Shown here in pieces: positions 1 through 6,571 of a stretch of 32,082 bases of DNA. The stretch covers positions 1 through 32,082 of the forward strand of contig CAAGDZ010000232.1 of NCBI GenBank assembly GCA_900768735.1, read 5' to 3'. The DNA is from Oscillospiraceae bacterium. Lineage in GTDB: Bacteria > Bacillota > Clostridia > Oscillospirales > Ruminococcaceae. The position numbers and the translations under genes were made by a program. Positions within the stretch are counted from its first letter, which is position 1, and the number at the start of each line of letters is the position of its first letter. The notes beneath the pieces are model-generated. The model was not told the origin of the DNA. It worked only from the letters and a program-made list of their open reading frames with translations, and did no database searches.

Positions 1-395
1 TCGTCAATCTTGACCTTTTTTACGGTTACCTTGTACTCACCGAGACCCGCTCCGAGCTTGGTGAAAGCGCTTCCGTCGGAGCTTTTTGTTTCGATAGTCT
101 CGTTTTCATTAAGGCTGATTATAGTATTTACAAACGGGTCAGACGGTCTGGTGCTAATGTAATCTGAAATTATATCATTAAGCGACAAAGCGCTCTGATA
201 CGCCTGCTCGCCGTCATACTTAACCTCTATCTGCTGTCTGGACGAGTTTACCGCATAGTACACCGCTGACGCCATTACAACCAAAACCGTCATGATTGCG
301 ACAATGAAGAACAGCACGCTGCCCTTGCCGCTTTTCAGCCGCAACAGCGCTCTTTTTGCCCTTGCCGCAAAGTAATGTTTATTATTTCTCTGCAT
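1..395 (-). CDS. PilX-like minor pilus/prepilin-type protein, 3' part beyond the window
   Basis: The ATG is at 393-395, preceded on the minus strand by an AGGAAAGGA ribosome binding site, and the frame stays open to base 1, so only the first 131 residues are seen. A basic N-terminus (residues 1-25, many Lys/Arg) is followed by one hydrophobic segment at about 26-49 and then an extracytoplasmic region beginning with SSRQQIEVKYDGEQAY. This layout matches PilX-N or minor-pilin-like proteins that sit with pilus assembly genes. A classical GFTLIE prepilin cleavage motif is not visible; a glycine (residue 25, KGS) precedes the hydrophobic stretch. It is the fourth gene after pilC, pilMN and pilO, 78 bp downstream of pilO. 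The family is inferred from topology and context, so the name is tentative. Confidence 0.6.
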   Translation of the reverse strand, partial: MQRNNKHYFAARAKRALLRLKSGKGSVLFFIVAIMTVLVVMASAVYYAVNSSRQQIEVKYDGEQAYQSALSLNDIISDYISTRPSDPFVNTIISLNENETIETKSSDGSAFTKLGAGLGEYKVTVKKVKID

Positions 396-473
396 CACGT
401 TTCGTCCTTTCCTGAAAATTATCTGAATAGCGCGAAAAGCCCTGACCTTAAATCGGGGCTGTACGCGTTAAAC

Positions 474-1334
474 TTACTCCGCCTCTGCCTGTGCGAACGG
501 GTCTGCAACAGGCTTAATGCTGTAGAGCTTTACACTAAATGACATACTGTACTTTCCGCTACCTGATGATGACTGGTCGCCTTCATTGGCTTCGGCGCCT
601 TCGTTATCTCCCGAAGCTGTCTGCGAGCTCGACTTGTCCGAAAGCTCAAAGGTTACGCCGTTTACATAGGTAGCCTTACGCTGAGGCTTTCCGTCCGCGC
701 CTACTATTGTTTCATCATATACGCCTTCGTTCAGTAAATCTGCAAAAGCGTGGAGGTTTTCAAGCTTGTTGCTGCTTGCCGTAAAGCTTACGGTTGTGCA
801 GCCGACCGTAACAGGCTCGGAAAGTGCAAGCATAGTAGAAACAAGCTTCTTTGCGTAAATTACAAGCTCGCGGGGAGACATTGACTCGACATCAATCGTT
901 TCTTCGTCCTGAGCCACTACCGTGTCGGCAAAGTCCTTCAGCGGATATGTAACCTCCGTAGGCATGAATATTGATATGGAAAGGGTTTCTGTACTCATCG
1001 AAGAAACGGAAAGTCCGTCAATCGTGATATCCTTTCCCTTTGCGATAAACTGACGCATGATTTCGTCAGCCTCGTAGGTTGTAAGGTCATCATAGAAGGT
1101 GTTCGCCAAATCCTTGCCTTCTTCGTACGCTGTCTTGATTTCGTCATCGATGGTCGCTTCGTGTTCAAGCTTTGTCTGAAGCTCCTGATATTCTTCCTTA
1201 GCGGCGCTGAGAGTTTTGTTGTTCGCTCCGATATTGTTGTAATTCGGAAGAATAAACAGGAAAATGCCGACGCCGAGTATTGCCGCTACCAAAAGGCAGA
1301 CTATAATAATACGTTCTTGCTTACTGATTTTCAT
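474..1334 (-). CDS. pilO: PilO-like type IV pilus inner-membrane assembly protein
   Basis: A 286-residue bitopic protein. Residues 1-7 are cytoplasmic and basic, about 8-30 form a single membrane segment, and about 38-80 is a Glu/Lys-rich coiled coil. A mixed alpha/beta region follows up to a Ser/Gly/Glu-rich linker at about 235-262 and a last beta segment. Small N-terminal anchor, coiled coil and ferredoxin-like periplasmic domain are the PilO/GspM plan; PilO pairs with PilN to hold the PilM ring in the alignment subcomplex. It lies directly after the pilM-pilN fusion with a 20 bp gap, where pilO belongs. AAAGGA lies about 12 bp before the ATG. Sequence similarity is not strong by eye; the call rests on topology plus gene order. 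Confidence 0.72.
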   Translation of the reverse strand: MKISKQERIIIVCLLVAAILGVGIFLFILPNYNNIGANNKTLSAAKEEYQELQTKLEHEATIDDEIKTAYEEGKDLANTFYDDLTTYEADEIMRQFIAKGKDITIDGLSVSSMSTETLSISIFMPTEVTYPLKDFADTVVAQDEETIDVESMSPRELVIYAKKLVSTMLALSEPVTVGCTTVSFTASSNKLENLHAFADLLNEGVYDETIVGADGKPQRKATYVNGVTFELSDKSSSQTASGDNEGAEANEGDQSSSGSGKYSMSFSVKLYSIKPVADPFAQAEAE

Positions 1335-1354
1335 TTCTCATATATCCTTTCAAA

Positions 1355-2974
1355 TTACTCTGCAGCTGATTCTTCGGTTGCCGGTTCTTCGCCGCCGCCG
1401 AGCTGGTCTTCAATTATGCTGTCGGCATCTCCGGAGTTGACCGCAACATCGTTACCTGCCTTGAGAAGCATCGAAAGACTGAAGGTTACGGTCTCCTTGT
1501 CGCCGTTCTTTGTAACGGAATAACCGGTATACTGGATATTTTCAAAATAGCCCTGGTCGATAAGCGCTCTTACGTACTGCGACGGCTGAGCCTGATTTGT
1601 ACAGGTATATTTAGCGGATACGGAGTAGCCCGAAATGCTTACGCTGTCAACAAGCTTCATTCCGCTGAGAGCCTTTTTAATCTCGTCGTCGGTGATTTTC
1701 TCCACGCCGTCCTCGTTCTGGAAGGGCTCTCTGAGCATCTTATATACATTCGTTGTGCCCTTGGGCATATAATTGAAGATTGCGTCCGCATTCTGAATGG
1801 AGTTCTTATAGCTCTGGAAGTTTGCGAGTACGCCCTCCTTCTGCTCAAGTGCCGAAAGTCTTGCCTGGAACTCGGTGTCGTTTATCTGAGCCTGCACCTT
1901 GGTTATCTCGCTCTTGATATTGTTGTTTATCACATCAATTACAAGATTTGCACCGAAAACAGCCGCAATGCTGATTACTACAGCCGCGCCGAGTCCGATG
2001 AAGAAGGTGTTAAGACCCTTGCTCTCCTTTGCCGCCGTGGTGTTCAGCAGGTTGATATGCTCAAGCTCCTTGTTTACCTTGTAGAGAGCGCCGATAGCGT
2101 TTGCAAACTTGGTAAACTCAAAGTCGGCACGCGACGCGATTGTGGTCGGGGTGCTGAGTATATGACAGGGTACGTTGAACGATGATACGGTGTTTGTCAG
2201 CGCGATAAAGTCGCCGATGTCGCCATAGAACATCATTTCCTTAATCGGCCTCATGTCCTTTCTTGACTGGAAGAACTGGAACATTCTGAACAGGTTATCA
2301 TAAATAGCCTGGTTCACATAGTCGGGTGCGTTGTTGTAGTCCGACGCGTCAATCTTGAAATAACGCGAGAATGAAAGAACATTGTCCTCATACAGGTTGA
2401 TATTGAGGAATTCCTTATCAATCTGCACCAAGAGCAGGGGCATATATCCCGACATCTTGGGGGTGTTCTGGATAAGACGGGAGATAGAGTTGTTGGAGAT
2501 GTTTACCGCCTTGAGTGCAAGACCCATGTGGGTAAACAGCTTTACATATCCTTCTACAAGACGCTGGGGGCAGGCGGTAGCAAGCACCTTTATCTGCGGG
2601 TTCTTGTTCTCGTCAACCGTTTCTCCGACGATTGTATATGAGATATTGTACTCGTTCGAGATACCCATGTTGCTTCCTATCATAGCCTCGATTGCGGCTG
2701 TGTTGGAGAGCTTTTTGGGCTTGGGGAGCAGAAGCTCTTTGTAAAGTATCGAGCTTGAGCTGATGGATACGATGGTATCCTTTTCCTTTATCGAGCGGGT
2801 GTTTATAATATCAATGATTTCTGCCGCTACCAGCGGAACATCTGTTATGTAACCGTTTGATACAAGTCCCGGCTCAATATCGCGGAAATCAACCTCTTCG
2901 ATTTTGATTTTGCTGCCCTGAGAAGAGCCGCGTACAAGCTTAACTTGTCTGTCAGTAATATCAATAGATAGCAT
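1355..2974 (-). CDS. pilM: PilM-PilN fusion protein of the type IV pilus alignment complex
   Basis: A 539-residue protein. Residues 1-300 are an actin-like PilM ATPase fold: the start MLSIDITDRQVKLV, SISSSSILYKELLLP at about 71-84, and a second lobe with LLLVQIDKEFLNINLYE. Residues 306-311 read INLLN, matching the INLLP motif that begins PilN proteins, followed by a membrane segment at about 323-346, a coiled coil at 350-395 and a periplasmic alpha/beta domain. In most type IV pilus systems PilM is a separate cytoplasmic protein that binds the short N-terminus of PilN; here the two are covalently joined, so PilM is fixed to the membrane. The C-terminus is acidic (EEPATEESAAE). The gene sits between pilC and pilO. 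The fold assignments are inferred from motifs, not from a search. Confidence 0.78.
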   Translation of the reverse strand: MLSIDITDRQVKLVRGSSQGSKIKIEEVDFRDIEPGLVSNGYITDVPLVAAEIIDIINTRSIKEKDTIVSISSSSILYKELLLPKPKKLSNTAAIEAMIGSNMGISNEYNISYTIVGETVDENKNPQIKVLATACPQRLVEGYVKLFTHMGLALKAVNISNNSISRLIQNTPKMSGYMPLLLVQIDKEFLNINLYEDNVLSFSRYFKIDASDYNNAPDYVNQAIYDNLFRMFQFFQSRKDMRPIKEMMFYGDIGDFIALTNTVSSFNVPCHILSTPTTIASRADFEFTKFANAIGALYKVNKELEHINLLNTTAAKESKGLNTFFIGLGAAVVISIAAVFGANLVIDVINNNIKSEITKVQAQINDTEFQARLSALEQKEGVLANFQSYKNSIQNADAIFNYMPKGTTNVYKMLREPFQNEDGVEKITDDEIKKALSGMKLVDSVSISGYSVSAKYTCTNQAQPSQYVRALIDQGYFENIQYTGYSVTKNGDKETVTFSLSMLLKAGNDVAVNSGDADSIIEDQLGGGEEPATEESAAE

Positions 2975-3013
2975 ATCTCAAAAATTCCTTCCTGTTTTGT
3001 ATGAATTGAATTA

Positions 3014-4210
3014 TTACGAAGCCATACCTTCCATGCCGCCGTAGAGGATAGGGAATACACCTGCGAGTACGCAGCCTATCATTACGCCCATGACGATAAT
3101 CATCAAAGGCTCCATCAGCGATACAAGGCTCGAAACCGCCGAGTCTGCTTCTTCGTCGTAGTAATCGGACGATTTTGCAAGAATCTGGTCGAGAGTACCG
3201 GATTCCTCGCCGACATAGATAATCGAAATAAACATTCCGTCGAAAATACCGGTTCTGCCTATTGCGACCGACAGCGCCTCGCCGCGCTTTACATTTTCGA
3301 TAACATCTTCAAACTCCTTTATTATGTAGGTGTTTCCGAGAGTGCCGACCGACTTTTCAATACAGTCAACCATTTGCAGACCGCTTGAGAAAAGGTTTGA
3401 CATTGTTCTTGCAAAACGCGCGGTGTAAATGGTTTTGAGCAGCTTGCCAACCTTGGGCATTTTAAGCAGCATCGCGTCCCATTTAAGCTTTGACGCAGGC
3501 GTCTTTAGAATGATTCTGAATATGATTGCGATAACTACCACAATGATAACAAGTATATACCACTGGTTAATCATAAAGTCGCTTATTCCGAACATCGCAG
3601 CTGACAGCGCCGGTATCTCTCCGTCGCCGATAAGGTCGCGGAACATCGGCATGATTAAGGTGAACATCGCAATCATCATGACAACCAGCAAGCACAGCAG
3701 TACGATAGGATATATCATCGCACCCTTTATCTTGTTCTGGGTCTTGCTGTCCTTTGCGTAGTGCTCGGCTACACGGTTCATAATCATATCAAGATTACCT
3801 GAAACCTCGCCCGCACTTACCATGCTGACGAACAGACCCGGGAACACACCCGGCTTTGTGGCGATAGCCTCCGAGAACGAGCGTCCCTTCTGTACCTCCT
3901 CGTAAATGTCGAGCAGCACCTGCTTTTGCTTTTTGTCCTCGGTCTGGGACTGCAGAATGTGCAATGCCTTTACAAGACTGATACCGGATGTAAGCATCGC
4001 GGCAAGCTGTCTGCAGAAGAACGCCAGATCCTTTGTCTTGAACTTGAACTTAACGTCACTCGCCTTGTTTTTCGCAATGTCCTTGTAAGTGGTACAGAAC
4101 AGACCCTTTTGCTTGAGCTTATCTATCAGCTCCTGCGAATCCTCGGCCATCTCTGTGCCCTTTACTTTTTTTCCGTTAACATCGGTTGCAACGTAGGAAA
4201 AAGTAGTCAC
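3014..4210 (-). CDS. pilC: PilC/GspF-family inner-membrane platform protein
   Basis: A 398-residue protein with the type II secretion F layout: an N-terminal soluble domain starting TTFSYVATDVNGKKVKG, a first GspF domain with LAFFCRQLAAMLTSGISLVKAL at about 62-83, a membrane hairpin at about 165-235, and a second GspF repeat with ARFARTMSNLFSSGLQMVDCIE, ending in a C-terminal membrane segment at about 370-390. PilC is the integral platform on which the extension and retraction ATPases act. The start is GTG at 4208-4210 with GGGGGAT just upstream. It is the first gene after a clear promoter, so this operon starts with pilC and has no pilB or pilT in front of it. Stop TAA at 3014-3016; the pilM-pilN fusion follows after 39 bp. 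Confidence 0.9.
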   Translation of the reverse strand: MTTFSYVATDVNGKKVKGTEMAEDSQELIDKLKQKGLFCTTYKDIAKNKASDVKFKFKTKDLAFFCRQLAAMLTSGISLVKALHILQSQTEDKKQKQVLLDIYEEVQKGRSFSEAIATKPGVFPGLFVSMVSAGEVSGNLDMIMNRVAEHYAKDSKTQNKIKGAMIYPIVLLCLLVVMMIAMFTLIMPMFRDLIGDGEIPALSAAMFGISDFMINQWYILVIIVVVIAIIFRIILKTPASKLKWDAMLLKMPKVGKLLKTIYTARFARTMSNLFSSGLQMVDCIEKSVGTLGNTYIIKEFEDVIENVKRGEALSVAIGRTGIFDGMFISIIYVGEESGTLDQILAKSSDYYDEEADSAVSSLVSLMEPLMIIVMGVMIGCVLAGVFPILYGGMEGMAS

Positions 4211-4281
4211 TGATTATCCCCCATTCGTGTTTCTTCAGATAATTTACTACCCAAAAAAGGAAATTATTATCACTATATAAA

Positions 4282-4310
4282 AGTATAACATATTTTCTCA
4301 AGAATAGCAA
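4282..4310 (-). promoter_or_regulatory. Predicted sigma-A promoter of the pilC operon
   Basis: On the minus strand TTGCTA (4305-4310) and TATACT (4282-4287) are separated by exactly 17 bp, and TGT precedes the -10 box, giving an extended -10 (TGN). The predicted leader to the pilC GTG is about 65 nt. I looked for a c-di-GMP riboswitch in this leader and saw none. Confidence 0.65.
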
Positions 4311-4426
4311 GAAAAGATTGCTGACATATCAACCAATTTTATGCTTTGATTTTTATGAAAAATAAACTAAAAATTTTCGCTGTGTTTACAATTACATGAT
4401 ACTATTTAGCTAAAATGTGCAATATT

Positions 4427-5143
4427 TTACAATTCCAGCGCTGTCTCAATCATGTCTGTAAGGCACTTTTCGCGCTCCTGCGGAGTAAGGTCCTCGCTGC
4501 CCGTAAGCGGGTTGTTGGAAATGGTCAGAATACAAAGAGCCTTTTTCTTTGCATAAGCCGCATTCATATACAGCGCCGCCGCCTCCATCTCAACAGCCAG
4601 CACTCCCATCGTTGCCCACTTTGCAAGCGTGCCCGATGCGTCGTAATACACCTCGCCGGTAAGCACGTTTCCGACATGGAAGGTTATACCTTTTTCAGCG
4701 GCTATCCCTGCGGCTTTTGCCACAAGTGAAAAATCCGCGATAGGCGCATATACGCCCGGCAGGCCGTACTGCTTATCACAGTTGGTGTCATGGCACGCGC
4801 CCTGAGCTATGACGAGGTCGCGCGGCTTTACGTCGTCGCAGAGGCTTCCTGCGGTGCCTATCCTTATAATAGTATCGACATCGTAGAAGTTGAAAAGCTC
4901 GTAGCTGTAGATTCCTATTGAGGACACACCCATGCCCGAGCCCTGCACCGACACGCGCTCGCCCTTGTACAGTCCGGTAAAGCCGAGCATATTCCTTATT
5001 TCGTTATAGCACTGTACATCCGTGAGAAAATTCTCGGCTATGAATTTAGCTCTGAGCGGGTCGCCCGGCATAAGCACCTTTTTTGCAACCTGCCCTGCCA
5101 AGGCTCCGATATGCGGGGTCGGCACAGATAACTTTTGTGACAT
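4427..5143 (-). CDS. deoD: Purine nucleoside phosphorylase, DeoD type
   Basis: A 238-residue protein, the normal size for hexameric bacterial PNP (about 235). It cleaves purine (deoxy)nucleosides with phosphate to base plus (deoxy)ribose 1-phosphate in purine salvage. Visible family motifs: TPHIGA near the N-terminus, the phosphate-binding GDPLRAK at 27-33, GSGMG at 68-72, RIGTAGS at 94-100 and VEMEAAAL at 184-191. One key residue differs. The family's catalytic aspartate (Asp204 of the E. coli enzyme, in a TVSD motif) is asparagine here: the sequence reads LTISNNPLTG at 206-215, with Asn210 at that place. The partner arginine in the following PQEREK is kept. It appears monocistronic, with a GGAAAGGA ribosome binding site; no clear terminator follows. 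Confidence 0.93.
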   Translation of the reverse strand: MSQKLSVPTPHIGALAGQVAKKVLMPGDPLRAKFIAENFLTDVQCYNEIRNMLGFTGLYKGERVSVQGSGMGVSSIGIYSYELFNFYDVDTIIRIGTAGSLCDDVKPRDLVIAQGACHDTNCDKQYGLPGVYAPIADFSLVAKAAGIAAEKGITFHVGNVLTGEVYYDASGTLAKWATMGVLAVEMEAAALYMNAAYAKKKALCILTISNNPLTGSEDLTPQEREKCLTDMIETALEL

Positions 5144-5419
5144 ATTATAAGTCCTTTCCTGACTGTGACGTGTAAGATTTTACATATATCAGCACATTTT
5201 ACCGAAAAAAGCATATATATGCAGAATTTTACACGGATTTTACTTACGTTTTTTGTAAAAAAGGTTACAAATCCGTAACCAAACAGTCATTTTTTCAGTT
5301 TATTTTCAATTATTATACACCATTTTTAAAAAAATGTCCAGTAAGATTTAATCGTTTACATAAGATTTTGTTTACCTTTACAAAAAATAAACAAACTCAA
5401 AAAAATCCTCTGATTTTGC
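5144..5419. other. AT-rich intergenic region between divergent deoD and the small lipoprotein
   Basis: Together with the lipoprotein leader this is about 370 bp without a gene. It is strongly AT-rich. It holds a perfect inverted pair ACGGATTT (5233-5240) and AAATCCGT (5269-5276), and a tighter dyad GGTTAC (5263-5268) / GTAACC (5275-5280) with a 6 bp spacer. These could be operator sites for deoD or the lipoprotein gene, but no regulator can be named. No coding signal was seen. Confidence 0.4.
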
Positions 5420-5448
5420 TTGACCTAAGCAAAAAATTTATGTATAAT
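5420..5448 (+). promoter_or_regulatory. Predicted sigma-A promoter of the 44-residue lipoprotein gene
   Basis: TTGACC at 5420-5425 and a perfect TATAAT at 5443-5448 lie 17 bp apart. The predicted leader to the ATG at 5514 is about 60 nt. Confidence 0.75.
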
Positions 5449-5513
5449 TGGCAGAGGTAAGCGGAATACTGCTTGCTGACAGAGATAAAACAGTCTTTAA
5501 GGAGATAATCAAA

Positions 5514-5648
5514 ATGAAAAAAGTATTAGCATTAGTAGCAGCTGTAGCTATGATAGCTGCAACATTAACAGCCTGCGGAAACAACAATAACAGCTCAAAC
5601 GCAAGCGTAGGCAGTTCAACATCTGTTTCCGAGACTTCTTCAAAGTGA
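5514..5648 (+). CDS. Small secreted lipoprotein of 44 residues, function unknown
   Basis: The start at 5514 has AAGGAG at 5499-5504, 9 bp upstream; the frame also runs open upstream, but that part overlaps the promoter. The product has a lysine start (MKK), a hydrophobic core to about residue 16, and the lipobox LTAC with Cys21 as the lipidated residue. What remains after processing is only about 24 residues, mostly Asn and Ser (GNNNNSSNASVGSS), too short for a folded domain. In this clade such Asn/Ser tails are usually the linker that tethers a larger binding domain. Here there is none before the stop, and a strong terminator follows at once. It may be a tiny surface lipopeptide or the remaining front end of a truncated binding protein; the intact promoter and terminator favour an expressed gene. 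Confidence 0.65.
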   Translation: MKKVLALVAAVAMIAATLTACGNNNNSSNASVGSSTSVSETSSK

Positions 5649-5677
5649 TAGGATAAGGCAAAGGACACGCCGAAAGG

Positions 5678-5715
5678 GCTGTCGCAGGTGCAAAACACCG
5701 GCGACAGCTTTTTTT
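5678..5715 (+). terminator. Intrinsic terminator after the small lipoprotein gene
   Basis: GCTGTCGC (5678-5685) pairs perfectly with GCGACAGC (5701-5708). An inner GGTG/CACC pair brings the stem to about 12 bp around a CAAAA loop, and seven T residues follow at 5709-5715. Confidence 0.92.
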
Positions 5716-5806
5716 CTTAGGATAATAAGACATTACGTTTGTTCTTTTTTGGATAAATCCAAAAATTATCGATAATTTTGTCAGATTTCTGAATAGAGGT
5801 TTTAAT

Positions 5807-5845
5807 CAAAAAGGGCTACCGCCGATGTTTTGCATCGGCGGTAGC
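5807..5845 (-). terminator. Intrinsic terminator of the small unknown gene on the minus strand
   Basis: GCTACCGCCGATG (5815-5827) and CATCGGCGGTAGC (5833-5845) are a perfect 13 bp inverted repeat around a 5 nt loop. Read on the minus strand the stem is followed by CC and TTTTT (complement of 5808-5812), 24 bp past the stop of the 118-residue gene. Confidence 0.85.
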
Positions 5846-5849
5846 GCCA

Positions 5850-5865
5850 TGTTCCACGGGAAACA
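5850..5865. promoter_or_regulatory. Degenerate parS-like site
   Basis: The 16-mer TGTTCCACGGGAAACA differs at one base (G for T, tenth position) from the parS consensus TGTTNCACGTGAAACA bound by Spo0J/ParB in Bacillus and relatives. It lies between the stop codon at 5869 and the terminator hairpin. One copy with a broken CACGTG core may bind weakly or be chance. Confidence 0.4.
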
Positions 5866-5868
5866 TTA

Positions 5869-6225
5869 TTAAAAACTAACCCTCTGACCGAATTTGAGCA
5901 GTATCTTTGCATAAAGCTCCTTGGTAATTTCATAATAATCGGTAGCGTCGGTTTTCCGGTCGTTTTCGTACAGCTCAAATCGCATGATTATCTCGGAATA
6001 ATCCTCGCTGAAATAGAAAACGCACTGATAAAATCTGTTTTTCTCCGCATAATAATTTACGGGTTCAAGCGAAAGCACCGAGCCTATATCCGCGGCAAGC
6101 TGAGCTTTAAGCTCCTGCGGCTTTATATAGCAGAACTGCACCTTTTTGGTCTTTGGCAGAGATTTCGCCTTTTTGGACAGAGGCGGCTCGGCGGTCTTTT
6201 TTCCGAAAAGCATATTTATCGGCAT
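5869..6225 (-). CDS. Small unknown protein, 118 residues
   Basis: I do not recognise the family. The chosen ATG (6223-6225) gives MPINMLFGKK and has AGGA six bases upstream; a GTG at 6244-6246 would add seven residues and an ATG at 6211-6213 would remove four. The protein has a basic, proline-containing N-terminal tail (PPLSKKAKSLPKTKK). It is followed by a compact alpha/beta part with alternating hydrophobics: VQFCYIKPQELKAQL, then YYAEKNRFYQCVFYFSEDYSEIIMRFELYE, ending in a helix YYEITKELYAKILLKFG. There is no signal peptide or membrane segment, so it is probably cytoplasmic. It is a single-gene unit with its own terminator, divergent from htrA. Confidence 0.7.
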   Translation of the reverse strand: MPINMLFGKKTAEPPLSKKAKSLPKTKKVQFCYIKPQELKAQLAADIGSVLSLEPVNYYAEKNRFYQCVFYFSEDYSEIIMRFELYENDRKTDATDYYEITKELYAKILLKFGQRVSF

Positions 6226-6571
6226 TCCTTTCCTGTCGAGGCGCACACAACAGTTCTGAAAATCTGCGGTTTTTCAGACGTCCGCCTCACGCTGTATTTT
6301 TCACCGCGCAGTAATACACGGTATTCCATGTGTAAAGTATAGCATAAGCTTTGCCGTTTGTCTACCGTTACTTATCACAATTTACGATTTACGGCGCAAA
6401 AACACATTGTGTCGGATTGCTTAACAAAAAATCCCGCGACTTTAAAGCAATTATCCGTCAAACTTCAAGACAGTATCACCTTTTTTTCACAAATAAAGGA
6501 TATACTTTTACCATCGTCAGCAGGCGGACAGCAGTACAGCCTGCACCGAATATCAGAAAGGATTGATTTTT
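6226..6571. other. Intergenic region between divergent genes (unknown protein and htrA)
   Basis: About 346 bp with no gene I can support. It must hold promoters for both flanking genes, but neither is clear. TATACT at 6501-6506 could be a -10 box for htrA without a good -35. TTTACA on the minus strand (complement of 6331-6336) could be a -35 for the unknown gene with a poorly placed -10. Short open frames here have no ribosome binding site that fits. Confidence 0.35.

Noticed and set aside
4211..4426. c-di-GMP riboswitch before pilC
   Set aside because: Looked for because of its known role before clostridial pilin genes, but neither GEMM-type core nor a terminator-antiterminator pair was seen.
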